From contig CANSYV010000009.1 in the NCBI GenBank assembly GCA_947651335.1, positions 1-12,981 of the forward strand: a stretch of DNA of 12,981 nucleotides, given 5' to 3'. Below are positions 1 to 9,096 of the stretch, piece by piece. Origin of the DNA: an uncultured Lachnospiraceae bacterium (GTDB lineage: Bacteria > Bacillota > Clostridia > Lachnospirales > Lachnospiraceae). The stretch's first letter is position 1; each line of letters opens with the position of its first letter. A program made the position numbers and the translations under genes. The notes beneath the pieces were generated by a model that made no database searches, had not been told where the DNA came from, and worked only from the letters and a program-made list of their open reading frames with translations.

Positions 1-353
1 GTAATCTGATTAAAATGGATATTAAATCCGTGAGTAAATGCCAGGACATTTCCTTCCTTCATGTGCTTTGCAACCTGATCTTTGTAAATATCAGCAGCCA
101 GCTCGTCCGGTACCAGCATCATTACGATATCTCCTGCTTCTGCAGCCTCTTCAATGCCTACAACCTTCAGTCCTGCGGCTTCTGCCTTTGCAGTATGGCC
201 GGAACCCGGTCTCAGGCCGACTACTACGTTTACACCGCTTTCATTCAGGTTCATTGCGTGGGCATGGCCCTGGCTTCCAAAGCCGATGATGGCAACTGTT
301 TTTCCGTCTAATAATCCTAAATTGCAATCCTGATCATAATACTTTTTAATCAT
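1..353 (-). CDS. ilvC: Ketol-acid reductoisomerase, N-terminal part (cut by window edge)
   Basis: The enzyme converts 2-acetolactate or 2-aceto-2-hydroxybutyrate to the dihydroxy acid using NAD(P)H and Mg2+, the second common step of valine, leucine and isoleucine synthesis in the cytoplasm. Reading down from the ATG at 353-351 gives 117 residues with no stop before the window edge, so about two thirds of the gene is missing. The Rossmann nucleotide-binding motif [13 protein letters not shown] is at residues 24-36, the cofactor-specificity loop around GLRPGSGHT at 46-54, and the family THGFNIHF segment, with its conserved His, at 107-114. The start is supported by AAGGAG at 367-362, 8 nt upstream. 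The gene follows ilvN after a 116-bp spacer (354-469) that is AT-rich near ilvC. That spacer shows only a weak 5-bp hairpin and no convincing terminator or promoter, so cotranscription with ilvBN is likely. Confidence 0.96.
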   Translation of the reverse strand, partial: MIKKYYDQDCNLGLLDGKTVAIIGFGSQGHAHAMNLNESGVNVVVGLRPGSGHTAKAEAAGLKVVGIEEAAEAGDIVMMLVPDELAADIYKDQVAKHMKEGNVLAFTHGFNIHFNQI

Positions 354-469
354 TTTAAGTTCTCCTTTTGTATATTTATATTGTTGTATTAACCTTAATT
401 TATCTTTCTTCAAATCCATCTTCCGGTTTCAGGCGTTTGCTTCCCTCCGGATCCAAAGTCCGGTCCTGG

Positions 470-976
470 CTAGCGTTCCTTTTGCTGAATGCCCCGCTCA
501 ATGCCTGTAATACCGGTTCTGCAGACTTCCGCCACATCGTAGCAGGTCACCATGTCCATAAAGCCGTCCAGCTTTTCCGGCGCCCCCGTAAGCTCCACGA
601 TCATGCTGTCCTTTGACAGATCGATGATCTTTGCTCTGTAGATTTCGATAATCTCGCGAAGAGCTGAGCGGTCGTTTTTATCGCACTTGATTTTTACCAG
701 CAGTAGCTCCCGGTACAGGCTGTTTCCTGCGTCCAATGTAAAAATGTCGCGCACAACCTCCAGTTTTTCCGTCTGAGTCAGGATCTGGTGCAGCGCCTGC
801 TCGGTTCCGTTAAAGACAATCGTGATTCTGGAAATTTCCGCATCATTTGTGGCGGAAACAGTCAGGGAGTCGATGTTAAAGCCTCTCCTTCCGAACAGGC
901 TCACCACTCTGCCCAGGACGCCTGCCTGGTTGTCTACTAATATACTGATTACTTCTTTTTTTAGTACCTTGTCCAT
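470..976 (-). CDS. ilvN: Acetolactate synthase small (regulatory) subunit
   Basis: This is the regulatory partner of IlvB; in the family it stimulates the large subunit and often mediates feedback inhibition by valine. The 168-residue protein has an N-terminal ACT domain, with VDNQAGVLGRV at about residues 14-24 and FGRRGFNIDSL following it, and the usual C-terminal small-subunit domain (YRELLLVKIKC onward). Its length is normal for the Gram-positive family. I chose the ATG at 976-974 because AAGGAG lies a few bases upstream and the next residues (MDKVLKKEVISILV) match the family's start. An in-frame TTG at 1006 would add ten atypical residues and overlap ilvB. The gap to the ilvB stop is 22 bp, so the two are translated from one message. 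The symbol ilvH is used for the same family in some genomes. Confidence 0.95.
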   Translation of the reverse strand: MDKVLKKEVISILVDNQAGVLGRVVSLFGRRGFNIDSLTVSATNDAEISRITIVFNGTEQALHQILTQTEKLEVVRDIFTLDAGNSLYRELLLVKIKCDKNDRSALREIIEIYRAKIIDLSKDSMIVELTGAPEKLDGFMDMVTCYDVAEVCRTGITGIERGIQQKER

Positions 977-998
977 GTTCTTCTCCTTCCTGCCCTGC

Positions 999-2660
999 CT
1001 ATCCAATGATCATGTCTTCCACCGTGCCGCCGCCTGGAATCATTGGCAGTACCCTCTCTTCCGCCGCAATGGCGCAGTCGATCCATACCGGCCCCTTTTC
1101 CTGCAGGGCTTTTTTGAATACATCTTCAAATTCCGTCGGAGTTGAGGCGGAAAAGCCTTTTGCTCCAAAAGCCTCTGCCAGCTTTGGAAAGTCGGTTTTT
1201 CTGCCTGGCGTGGTTGCTGAGTAGCGTCTGCCGTAAAAGCTGGTCTGCCACTGGTAAACCATTCCCAGCACCCGGTTGTTCATAATAATGGTAATAATCG
1301 GAAGGTTTTCACTTACTGCCGTGCACGCTTCGTTGAGATTCATGTGGAAGGAGCCGTCCCCGGTAAAGTGGATAACTCGCTTTTCCGGACATCCGATCTG
1401 GGCGCCGATAGCCGCGCCGTAGCCAAAGCCCATGGTTCCCAGGCCGCCGCTTGTAATAAAGTCCTTTGTCCGGTCGTGCTTCAGATACTGGGCTGCCCAC
1501 ATCTGATGCTGGCCTACATCCGTAACGTAGATGGTCTCCTTGTCCGTCAGATCGCATACCGCGGTTACGATTTCGCTGGGGTGAAGCTCCGCGTCCTGGC
1601 ATTTTACGTCGCCGGTCTTTTTCTTCCACTCTGTGGACTGGGCTACCCACTCCGCATGATCCTTCTTTGTGATAAGCGGAAGCAATTTCTGCAGGAAGTC
1701 CTTTACATCGCTGATAACGCTCTTGTCTACCAGTACATTTTTGTTGATTTCGCTTTTATCAATGTCAACTTGTACCTTTTTTGCTTTTCTTGCAAACTTG
1801 TTCGGATTGAGCGCTACCCGGTCGCTGAACCGGCATCCCAGTGCAATTAGAAGGTCCGCCCGGTCTACCGCCCGGTTTGCGGCAATACTTCCGTGCATTC
1901 CGATGAGCCCCAGGTTCCGCTTGTTTTCATAGCCTAAAATTCCGGCAGCCATCAGGGTGTAAGTGGCCGGGATATCCGCCTTTTCCAGGAGCTCATTCAG
2001 CTCGTCTCCCGCATCTGATGCCGCCACACCGCCGCCAAAGTAAATGACAGGGCGTTCTGCCTGATTGATCATTTCCGCGATTTCCGCTGCTTCTTCATCC
2101 TTTGCCTCAGGCTTTTCTCTGAGAGGCAGAGGTTTTCCCTTTTTATAGTCAATAGGCGGCGCTGTTACATCTTTTGTAATATCGATGAGTACCGGTCCCT
2201 TTCTCCCGCTGTTTGCAATGCGGAAGGCCTGTCTTATGGCGTTTTCCAGATCCTCAATGCGGTTTACAAAGAAGCTGTGCTTTGTTATAGGCAAGGTCAC
2301 ACCTGTAATGCAGATTTCCTGAAACGCGTCCCGCCCGATGAGGCTGTCCGGTACATTTGCCGTAATCGCAATCATAGGAATGCTGTCCATAAAGGCAGTT
2401 GCAATGCCTGTCACCAGGTTGGTAGCTCCCGGTCCGCTGGTAGCGAATACGACGCCTGTCCTTCCCGTTGCCCGGTAATAGCCGTCTGCTGCGTGAGCCG
2501 CACCCTGCTCGTGGGCAGTCAGGACGTGCTTGATTTTGTCTCTGTACTCATACAGCACATCGTATAGATTCAGGGCTGTTCCGCCCGGATAGCCGAATAC
2601 GGTATCTACGCCATGCTCTAACAAAATTTCCGCTACTAACTGTGATCCTGTTACTTTCAT
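999..2660 (-). CDS. ilvB: Acetolactate synthase large (catalytic) subunit
   Basis: The thiamine diphosphate enzyme condenses two pyruvates to 2-acetolactate, or pyruvate with 2-ketobutyrate, committing carbon to branched-chain amino acids. At 553 residues it is full length. The N-terminal pyrimidine-binding domain has the catalytic Glu at residue 51 (HEQGAAHAADGYYRATG). The central FAD-binding domain carries the GCRFSDR motif. The C-terminal domain has the ThDP/Mg motif GDG at 434-436, with NN at 461-462. The GMVYQWQ stretch that follows is typical of biosynthetic AHAS rather than catabolic ALS. The ATG at 2660-2658 is preceded by a GGAGGAAAGGGAAG purine-rich ribosome binding site. The gene heads ilvB-ilvN-ilvC. 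Unusually, the 5' end lies inside the tail of the truncated addA frame (113-bp overlap), leaving no room for the leader (T-box or similar) or promoter expected before such an operon. Early valine codons are mostly GTA, unlike the GTG of addA. Confidence 0.97.
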   Translation of the reverse strand: MKVTGSQLVAEILLEHGVDTVFGYPGGTALNLYDVLYEYRDKIKHVLTAHEQGAAHAADGYYRATGRTGVVFATSGPGATNLVTGIATAFMDSIPMIAITANVPDSLIGRDAFQEICITGVTLPITKHSFFVNRIEDLENAIRQAFRIANSGRKGPVLIDITKDVTAPPIDYKKGKPLPLREKPEAKDEEAAEIAEMINQAERPVIYFGGGVAASDAGDELNELLEKADIPATYTLMAAGILGYENKRNLGLIGMHGSIAANRAVDRADLLIALGCRFSDRVALNPNKFARKAKKVQVDIDKSEINKNVLVDKSVISDVKDFLQKLLPLITKKDHAEWVAQSTEWKKKTGDVKCQDAELHPSEIVTAVCDLTDKETIYVTDVGQHQMWAAQYLKHDRTKDFITSGGLGTMGFGYGAAIGAQIGCPEKRVIHFTGDGSFHMNLNEACTAVSENLPIITIIMNNRVLGMVYQWQTSFYGRRYSATTPGRKTDFPKLAEAFGAKGFSASTPTEFEDVFKKALQEKGPVWIDCAIAAEERVLPMIPGGGTVEDMIIG

Positions 2661-5600
2661 CTTCCCTTTCCTCCTGCTCCCGGATTTCTGACACCGACAC
2701 TTTCACCGGTATCTCCACACGGTTTGCATAAGGGTAGACGAAGGAGAACCGCTCCTGAAGCAGTTCCCGGGTGGGGGTATGATAGACTTCTTCCTCTTTT
2801 TCTGACAAAAGCATTTCTTTGTGAATCACGCTTTCCGTCTGCCGCTCCACTTCACTTTCCAGCAGACTGCCCGCCCCTGTCACCTCCACGGTAAACTGGG
2901 CAGGTGTCTTTATCACAGACGGGTCCCCTTCCCAGACAAGCCCCTGTGCCTCGTACATGGCCGCGGCCGCCGGATGGCGCACCAGAGCCGGCAGAATCCA
3001 TCCCCAATAGTCCCTGGCCTTCTCCAGCAGATACACTGGCAGTTTCACCTCCCTGCGGCGCCAGAGACGCTGATACTCCAGAAGATGTTTCTCCAGTTTG
3101 GTGATAGTGCCTGTGAGAATCAGTTTTTCCTTTGCCCTGGTCATGGCCACATAGAGCACTCTCAGCTCCTCCCCCAGATTCTCCGTCAGGGTTTTCTGAT
3201 GGAGCACCTGGCGGATCACTGTCCGGGTACAGATTCTCTCCTCTGGAAATACCGCGTCCGTGCCAATGCCAAGGTCCGGGTGAAGAAGCAGTCTGGCATT
3301 GGCATCCTGCTGGTTAAACCGCTTTCCCATGCCCGCGGCGAATACTATGGGAAATTCCAGTCCTTTGCTCTTATGAATGGTCATAATCCGCACCGTATGT
3401 TCCTCTGCTCCCGCCAGGGGAACTTCTCCATAGTCCACCTGGTATTTCTGGAGGTTCTCCACATAGCGGACGAAATGGAACAATCCCCGGTAACTGGAAG
3501 CCTCATACTCCCTGGCCTTTTCCACCAGCATCTGCAGATTGGCCGCCCGCTGCTCTCCCGGAGGCAGAGCAGCCGCATAACTGCCGTACCCGGTCACCTT
3601 GAGGATATACAAAAGCAGCTGATGAATGGGTGTATAAGCCACCCTGTGCCGCACCTCATCCAGACAGTCAAAAAAGGAAACCAGCTTTTCCCGAAGGGCG
3701 TTATCTTCCCCCTCCCCGGCATACGCACGGGCACGTTCATACAGACTGCCCGGCTGGCTGCCCAGGAGGGCCATCTCCTGAGCCGTACATCCGCCAATGG
3801 GCGAGTGAAGAACAGCGGCCAGGGGAATATCCTGCCGGGGATTATTACAGACGCGCAGATAATTCAGCACTGTCACCACCTCTAAGGCGGAGAAATAACC
3901 GGTCTTTGACACACTGTAGGCGGGAATCCCCCTGCTTTTTAACACCTTCACAAACACATCTGACCATCCCGAGGCAGTGCGGAGCAGAATCACCATATCC
4001 CCATAACGGCAGGGACGGTATTGATTGGTGTTCTTATCCAGCACCTGGCGCACACCTGCCATCTCCCGAATCTTCCTGGCTATGGCGAGGGCCTCCAGCT
4101 CCCTCTGCATCCGGGCGCCCTTTTCCTCCTCCAGCTCAGGCCCGTCTGCCTCTGCTAAAAGCACCTCCACAGAAGCCTCCGGCCCCCCTTCCGGGAACTG
4201 GGCTCCCGGATACAGCGCCGCCTGGCTGTCATACTCCACATCCCCCATCTCACGGCCCATGATCTGATAAAACAGGTAGTTTATCCCCTCCAGCACCTGG
4301 GCCCGGCTGCGGAAATTCTTGTGCAGGTCAATCCGCTGCTGATGGCCGTCTTCCAGTGTATAAGTGTCAAATTTCTCCATAAAAAGCTCCGGCCGGGCCA
4401 GGCGGAAACGGTAAATGCTCTGCTTCACGTCTCCCACCATGAAAATATTATGTTTTCCCTGCCAGACCTTAGATACCGCCAGCATCAGCTGTTCCTGCAC
4501 AAAACTGCTGTCCTGATACTCGTCGATAAGAATTTCCTCAAACTGTTCCGAGAGCTCCCTGGCAGCGGAAGTATAGCCAATCTCACCGTCTTCCTGCTCC
4601 ACCAGAATATCCAGGGCGAAATGCTCCAAATCAGAGAAATCCAGCAGGTTTTTCTCCCGCTTGCGTTTCCCGTACTCCTCCATAAAATCCCTGGCCAGGT
4701 CTATCAAAGCGCAGACAGGCACCCGGCACACCTGCATCTGCTCCAGCACCCCCTCCAGCTTTACGGAAAAATAATTTTCCCTGAGAGATTTTATCATCTC
4801 TTTCACCTGATCCCGGATTCCCTTTACCTGTTCCCGGATACCGGGGTCCACCTGGTCATCTTTCTTCCTGGGCAGGGCGGCAAAGGACAGCCCGGACAGA
4901 ATCTGTACGTACTCATCAAACTCCTGGATATGTTCCAGCTTTTCCAGCATCTGCACATCCTGTTCCAGCACTGGAACATACATATAGGGGCCTCCGGGCT
5001 CCTGGGCCAGCTCATTGGCTTCCCCGGCCAGTTCCAGAGCCGCCTGGACTTTCTTTTTGGCATCTGCCATGAGAGCCTCCATCCAGGGGGATTTTGACAG
5101 TTCTTCTTCGGTCTGCACCTGATAAATCTTCTGCCACTGCTCCAGAGTCTTCAATGGCCAGGGGTAACTCATGGCAAATTCATAGACTTTCAGCATCAGC
5201 TCACTGATACCCTCATCGGTTTTCCCTGTGGCATAGCACTCCACCAGCTGATAAAAATCCGGGTCTCCTTTTGCGTAGGCCGCCTCCATGACTTCCTGGG
5301 CCGCGTCCGCCCTTAACAGTTTCAGCTCCCCCTCTTCCCCGATGCGGTAAGCGGGGTCCAGGTCCAGCCTGTGAAAATAGTTGCGTATCACATTGCCGCA
5401 GAAACCGTCAATGGTGCTTATCTGCGCACTGTAGACCAGCGTGGACTGTCTCTGGAGATGGAGGTTATCCGGCTCCTGGGCCAGCCGCTTCTCAATGGCC
5501 CCCCGCAGACGCTCCCTCATCTCCCCTGCCGCGGCCCGGGTGAACGTGACAATCAGCAGACGGTCAACGTCCAGCGGCTTATGGGGGTCCGTCACCATGG

Positions 5601-5718
5601 ACAGAATCCTCTCCACCAGCACGGCCGTCTTCCCGGAGCCTGCCGCGGCGCTCACCAGTATATTCCTGTCACGCAGGTCAATCACTTTTCTCTGTTCGGT
5701 GGTCCAGGTCATCCCCAT
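2548..5718 (-). CDS. addA: ATP-dependent helicase/nuclease subunit A, lacking its C-terminal nuclease domain
   Basis: AddA is the UvrD-like (SF1A) motor of the AddAB enzyme that unwinds and resects double-strand breaks for RecA loading. From the chosen ATG it has 1056 codons. Helicase motifs are all present: Walker A AAAGSGKT at 24-31, Ia LLIVTFTRAAAGEMRERL, II DEYQD at 399-403, III VGDVKQSIYRFR from 428, IV LHKNFRS, V TIHKSKGLEF around 780-789, and VI MTRAK at 859-863. The family's SVSEIR segment is at 1008-1013. In complete members (about 1200 residues or more) the RecB-type nuclease domain follows. Here the frame instead runs into the ilvB ribosome binding site and reads about 37 alien residues before stopping. 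No GxxxH or DxK nuclease signature is present. The start at 5718 has AGGAGG 9 nt upstream; a GTG at 5724 is too close to it. The start overlaps the end of addB by 41 bp, which suggests translational coupling. The truncation may be biological or an assembly join. Confidence 0.93.
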   Translation of the reverse strand: MGMTWTTEQRKVIDLRDRNILVSAAAGSGKTAVLVERILSMVTDPHKPLDVDRLLIVTFTRAAAGEMRERLRGAIEKRLAQEPDNLHLQRQSTLVYSAQISTIDGFCGNVIRNYFHRLDLDPAYRIGEEGELKLLRADAAQEVMEAAYAKGDPDFYQLVECYATGKTDEGISELMLKVYEFAMSYPWPLKTLEQWQKIYQVQTEEELSKSPWMEALMADAKKKVQAALELAGEANELAQEPGGPYMYVPVLEQDVQMLEKLEHIQEFDEYVQILSGLSFAALPRKKDDQVDPGIREQVKGIRDQVKEMIKSLRENYFSVKLEGVLEQMQVCRVPVCALIDLARDFMEEYGKRKREKNLLDFSDLEHFALDILVEQEDGEIGYTSAARELSEQFEEILIDEYQDSSFVQEQLMLAVSKVWQGKHNIFMVGDVKQSIYRFRLARPELFMEKFDTYTLEDGHQQRIDLHKNFRSRAQVLEGINYLFYQIMGREMGDVEYDSQAALYPGAQFPEGGPEASVEVLLAEADGPELEEEKGARMQRELEALAIARKIREMAGVRQVLDKNTNQYRPCRYGDMVILLRTASGWSDVFVKVLKSRGIPAYSVSKTGYFSALEVVTVLNYLRVCNNPRQDIPLAAVLHSPIGGCTAQEMALLGSQPGSLYERARAYAGEGEDNALREKLVSFFDCLDEVRHRVAYTPIHQLLLYILKVTGYGSYAAALPPGEQRAANLQMLVEKAREYEASSYRGLFHFVRYVENLQKYQVDYGEVPLAGAEEHTVRIMTIHKSKGLEFPIVFAAGMGKRFNQQDANARLLLHPDLGIGTDAVFPEERICTRTVIRQVLHQKTLTENLGEELRVLYVAMTRAKEKLILTGTITKLEKHLLEYQRLWRRREVKLPVYLLEKARDYWGWILPALVRHPAAAAMYEAQGLVWEGDPSVIKTPAQFTVEVTGAGSLLESEVERQTESVIHKEMLLSEKEEEVYHTPTRELLQERFSFVYPYANRVEIPVKVSVSEIREQEEREDESNRITVSSGNFVRAWRRYRIRLSGRNSPESIRCAV
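2661..2690. other. Probable junction between addA and the ilv operon
   Basis: On the minus strand the sequence passes within about 30 bases from the AddA SVSEIR codons to the purine-rich ribosome binding site of ilvB. Upstream, valine is written GTG (four of four in the first 40 addA codons, and still so next to the join); downstream it is mostly GTA (four of the first five in ilvB). About 200 residues of AddA and any ilv leader are missing here. The exact breakpoint cannot be placed, because the GAGCAGGAGGAAAGG stretch could belong to either side. Confidence 0.6.
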
Positions 5719-8700
5719 GTTCACATTCCTCCTTCATGGCTTTCCAGCACTCCTCCGGCGAAAGGGGTATCAGACGATTGGTTTCATACCCTTTCAGACT
5801 CTCATCAAACCCGCACACCGGATGATACGGACACCAGGTACATGCCTGGCGGTTCCCCAGTTCATAGGGAAATACCCGTGCTGTCCCCTCCTGAATCTGT
5901 GCCGCCAGCTGTTCCATCTTCTTCCTGGCAAATTCCATCATCTGCTGAAACTGCTCCCTGGATGCCACGCTGGAGGTTTTACTCAGCGTGCCGTCCTTTT
6001 TAAAGGAAACAGGAATGGTCTCCCCATCCGGGTCAAGCTTTTCCAGCACTTCCCTTTCCCCGCTGGCAAGACCGTTCATCCGCAGTTCTTTTAATATCTT
6101 CTTCTCCCGGGTCTTCTCATCTTCTCCTGCCTGCCCGGGCACCAGCGGGTCACGGATATTATAATAGAAAATCCCGGCAGGCTCCACGGTTTTCTCCGGA
6201 TGCTTCTTTTGCTCCAGCTTGACTGCCCCATTGAGATAGGCGGCCAGCTGAAGCTGGAGGCCATAGTACAAAGCCGCCAGGTCAAAGCGGGCATTTCCAG
6301 TCTTGTAGTCAATGATTTTTACATAGACTTTCTCCCCTGTCTCGTACAGGTCCATCCGGTCGATACGCCCCCCTGAGAAATCCACCTCAAATCCCGCAGG
6401 GACAAAATCTCCCCGCACCATCTGCTCTCTCAAAGCCCACACCGTGCGGCGCAGAATCCGCTTCATCCTGGTAATCATATATTCATTGCGGGCGCTGCTG
6501 TGCAAAATGGTGCTCCCGTAATCCGCAGCAATCCGGTCCACACATTCATCAATCAGCTCCCTCTGCTGCTCCTGCGTCAAATCTGTCCAGGCAATCTGAT
6601 GACGGCGCAGGTAATCCGCATACAGCTCCAGAGCCCCGTGCATCACAGTTCCCAGATCCATGGCCTGGAATTCATAATATTTCCGCTCCCGCAGTCCCAG
6701 ACCATATCTCATATAATGGGCAAATGCACAGGCGGCAAACTGCTCCAGCCGGGTGGGGCTGAAGCGGCTGGGGTCCCCGTAGAGAACCTTTGCCGCGCTT
6801 TTCCCGATCCTCTCCTGGGGAGCCTGATAAAAAGCAGCCTCCACCCACTGCCGGGCCATCTTCCTGTAGGCAGGCTGGCAGCTGTACCAGTGGAACAATT
6901 CCCTCCAGCCTGCGTCCTCCCGGCCTCCTGCCAGAGAAGCCAGCCCCCGCACCGCCAGAGAAATTCCCCCTGCCGGCCGTTCCAGAAGGCGGCTGTAATC
7001 CCCGTCCCCGGACGCATCCTCCACAGACAGAGACGGGAAAAGTCTGCACAGACTGTCAATGAGATAGGCGGGCCCGCACACCTTCCCCTCCCCGTCTGCA
7101 CGGCTGTAAGACAAGGTGAGAAACCGGGAAGGTTTCGTCAGATTCAGATACAGATAAAATTTCTGGATATACATGGCTTCCCGCCGGGAAGGGGACAGCT
7201 CCAATCCCTCCTCCTGAAATAAAATACGTTCCTGTTCTGATAAAATTCCGCCAAATGATTTATTTTTCGGTATCACCTGGTCGCTGACCCCCACAAAAAA
7301 CAATGCCTTAATGTCTTTTAGACGGGTCCGCTCCATATCCCCCACCAGCACCTGGTCCCCGCTGGGAGGGATCAGGGCCACCTTCGCCTCCGTGAGCCCA
7401 GCTTCCAAAAGCTGCTGGTACTGGGCAATGGTCATGGGTTCCTCTCCCAGAATATGTATCATCTTCTCCATCAGCTGCATGACGATACCATAAATCTGGG
7501 CATATTCTTTCTCCATAGCCCGGTCGCCCCGCTCCCTGAAAAAGTTTTCCCACTTTTTTAATTTCTCCTGTACCCGGTTCTGAACGCCAAAGGCATACAG
7601 CCCTCGGGTCAGGCTCTCCACAGTGCGGGATTTTTCTTTACAGCACAGGGTGAACGCCTCCACCTCCCGGAGAAACCGCTGCCGCAGCTCATTGATCTCT
7701 CCAATCTGCTCCTGAGGCATTCCCCGGTACAGACGGACCCACTGTTCCCTCCAGCGGTTAAATCCCCGGATTCCCAGCGCCAGCACGTAGTTTTCCAGCA
7801 TATCCACTTCCTCAGTTTCCAGGTCTGACATGCCGCAGCGCAGGTAACGGAATACACCCTCATAGGTATAATTCCCCCTTACCAGGTCTGTCACTGCCCG
7901 GAGATACTCCACATAAGGGTTCATCCATATGGTATGCTTCTCATCCAGAAAATGGGGAATGTCCATCTGCTCCATCACCTGACGGGCATAGCTCCCATAG
8001 CAGGACAAATCACCGGTGATCACCGCAATATCCCTGTACCTGAACCCATGCTCCCGGACCATGCGGGCAATACGGCGGCAGACTTCTTCCATCTCCTCCC
8101 TGGGGTCCTGAGCCGTAAAAAGGCGGATTTCCTCCACAGGCTCCTTGTATACCTTCCTGCCAAACCGGAAAATCTCCCGTTCCAGAAAGTCCAGGGCCGG
8201 AGACTGAGCAAACCGCCATTGATTCTTAGCCAAAACCCACTGCTCCTGAATCTCCACCTGCTGCCTGCGGGCCATGTGGCTGAGAGAAGCAATCATTTTT
8301 TTGCTCATGGCAAACAGCTCATGCTCTGTGGTCTTCCCGTGGGGGTTTTCCCCCTCACCCAGGGTCACAGTCACCCATACGCGGGGGCACAGCCCCAGAA
8401 GCACATCCAGCAGTTTATTCTGCACAGGGGTAAACCCAGTGAAGCCGTCCAGGACAATCTCACAGCTTTTCATCTTCTCCCACTTGGGGATACACTGGCA
8501 CAGCACATCCAGAACCTCCTCCGGGGGAATCATTTTATCCTGAAGATACTGGAAAAATGCCTGGTATAAAGTGGAAATATCCTGTAACTTACTGGCAGTC
8601 ACCCTCTTTTTTTCACGGACAGCCTCAATCATGTCCTCCAGCTGTTCTAAAGAGATGTCATACTGCATAAACTCTGATATAAGAGACTTAATCTCCTGCA

Positions 8701-9055
8701 CATACCCCTGCTTTTTCATCTGTTTTCCAAGATAACTAAGCTGTTTTTGATTTTCCTGGGCCACACGCTGCAGCACCAGGCTTTTTCCGGTTTCTTCCAG
8801 TATTTTCCTGTTATCCGCCCCCACCTGCTCAAACACCCGGTAAGCCAGACGCTGAAAGCTGAGCACGTCAATGTTCAAAATTCCTCCGCCGGGATGCATG
8901 GAAACCAGCTCTTTTTGTGTCTGCATGGTAAACTGCTCCGGCACCAGCACCAGATAAGTCATCTCTGGATGCTTGATAGACCTTTGTATGATTCTTTCGT
9001 ACAATTCATGTGATTTTCCGGAGCCGGAAGCTCCCAGAATAAAATGTATAGACAT
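5678..9055 (-). CDS. addB: ATP-dependent helicase/deoxyribonuclease subunit B
   Basis: AddB is the second subunit of AddAB. In the family it recognises Chi and its C-terminal nuclease cuts the 5'-ended strand. The 1125-residue product is near the usual length. It has an N-terminal Walker A, GASGSGKS, at residues 8-15. The C-terminal RecB-like nuclease is complete: GTVMH with His806, the GRID motif with Asp899, and DYK at 916-918. The four iron-sulfur cysteines are at 776, 1072, 1075 and 1081 (one upstream of the nuclease core, then CxxC and x5-C), as expected for the 4Fe-4S staple. The ATG at 9055 has GAGGTG about 8 nt upstream. The gene begins at the divergent spacer and overlaps addA by 41 bp, so it leads the addBA operon. 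AddB is intact, so the nuclease activity of this locus, as sequenced, would come from AddB alone. Confidence 0.96.
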   Translation of the reverse strand: MSIHFILGASGSGKSHELYERIIQRSIKHPEMTYLVLVPEQFTMQTQKELVSMHPGGGILNIDVLSFQRLAYRVFEQVGADNRKILEETGKSLVLQRVAQENQKQLSYLGKQMKKQGYVQEIKSLISEFMQYDISLEQLEDMIEAVREKKRVTASKLQDISTLYQAFFQYLQDKMIPPEEVLDVLCQCIPKWEKMKSCEIVLDGFTGFTPVQNKLLDVLLGLCPRVWVTVTLGEGENPHGKTTEHELFAMSKKMIASLSHMARRQQVEIQEQWVLAKNQWRFAQSPALDFLEREIFRFGRKVYKEPVEEIRLFTAQDPREEMEEVCRRIARMVREHGFRYRDIAVITGDLSCYGSYARQVMEQMDIPHFLDEKHTIWMNPYVEYLRAVTDLVRGNYTYEGVFRYLRCGMSDLETEEVDMLENYVLALGIRGFNRWREQWVRLYRGMPQEQIGEINELRQRFLREVEAFTLCCKEKSRTVESLTRGLYAFGVQNRVQEKLKKWENFFRERGDRAMEKEYAQIYGIVMQLMEKMIHILGEEPMTIAQYQQLLEAGLTEAKVALIPPSGDQVLVGDMERTRLKDIKALFFVGVSDQVIPKNKSFGGILSEQERILFQEEGLELSPSRREAMYIQKFYLYLNLTKPSRFLTLSYSRADGEGKVCGPAYLIDSLCRLFPSLSVEDASGDGDYSRLLERPAGGISLAVRGLASLAGGREDAGWRELFHWYSCQPAYRKMARQWVEAAFYQAPQERIGKSAAKVLYGDPSRFSPTRLEQFAACAFAHYMRYGLGLRERKYYEFQAMDLGTVMHGALELYADYLRRHQIAWTDLTQEQQRELIDECVDRIAADYGSTILHSSARNEYMITRMKRILRRTVWALREQMVRGDFVPAGFEVDFSGGRIDRMDLYETGEKVYVKIIDYKTGNARFDLAALYYGLQLQLAAYLNGAVKLEQKKHPEKTVEPAGIFYYNIRDPLVPGQAGEDEKTREKKILKELRMNGLASGEREVLEKLDPDGETIPVSFKKDGTLSKTSSVASREQFQQMMEFARKKMEQLAAQIQEGTARVFPYELGNRQACTWCPYHPVCGFDESLKGYETNRLIPLSPEECWKAMKEECEHGDDLDHRTEKSD

Positions 9056-9096
9056 GGCAAAACACCTCGCAAAACAGCACCTGCTGAATCGTTACG

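Noticed and set aside
447..463. Small hairpin CCGGA-7-TCCGG between ilvN and ilvC as a terminator or attenuator
   Set aside because: The stem is only 5 bp with no following U tract, and ilvC has its own good ribosome binding site in an otherwise continuous operon.
354..469. Separate promoter for ilvC in the AT-rich spacer (TTGAAG with TAATAC or TATAAA nearby)
   Set aside because: Spacing and match to consensus are poor in every pairing tried, so nothing above background for an AT-rich stretch.
977..1006. TTG start giving a ten-residue longer IlvN
   Set aside because: The ATG at 976 has a strong AAGGAG at the right distance and gives the normal family N-terminus; the extension would overlap the ilvB stop.
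2821..3885. Long plus-strand open frame (354 codons) opposite addA, and similar frames opposite addB (6500-7222, 7934-8569)
   Set aside because: They lie wholly antisense to well-supported addA and addB codons, have no recognisable domain or good ribosome binding site, and their His/Pro/Leu-rich composition is typical of an antisense shadow.
5719..5724. GTG start for AddA at 5724
   Set aside because: It is only 3 nt from AGGAGG; the ATG at 5718, two codons on, has a 9-nt spacing.
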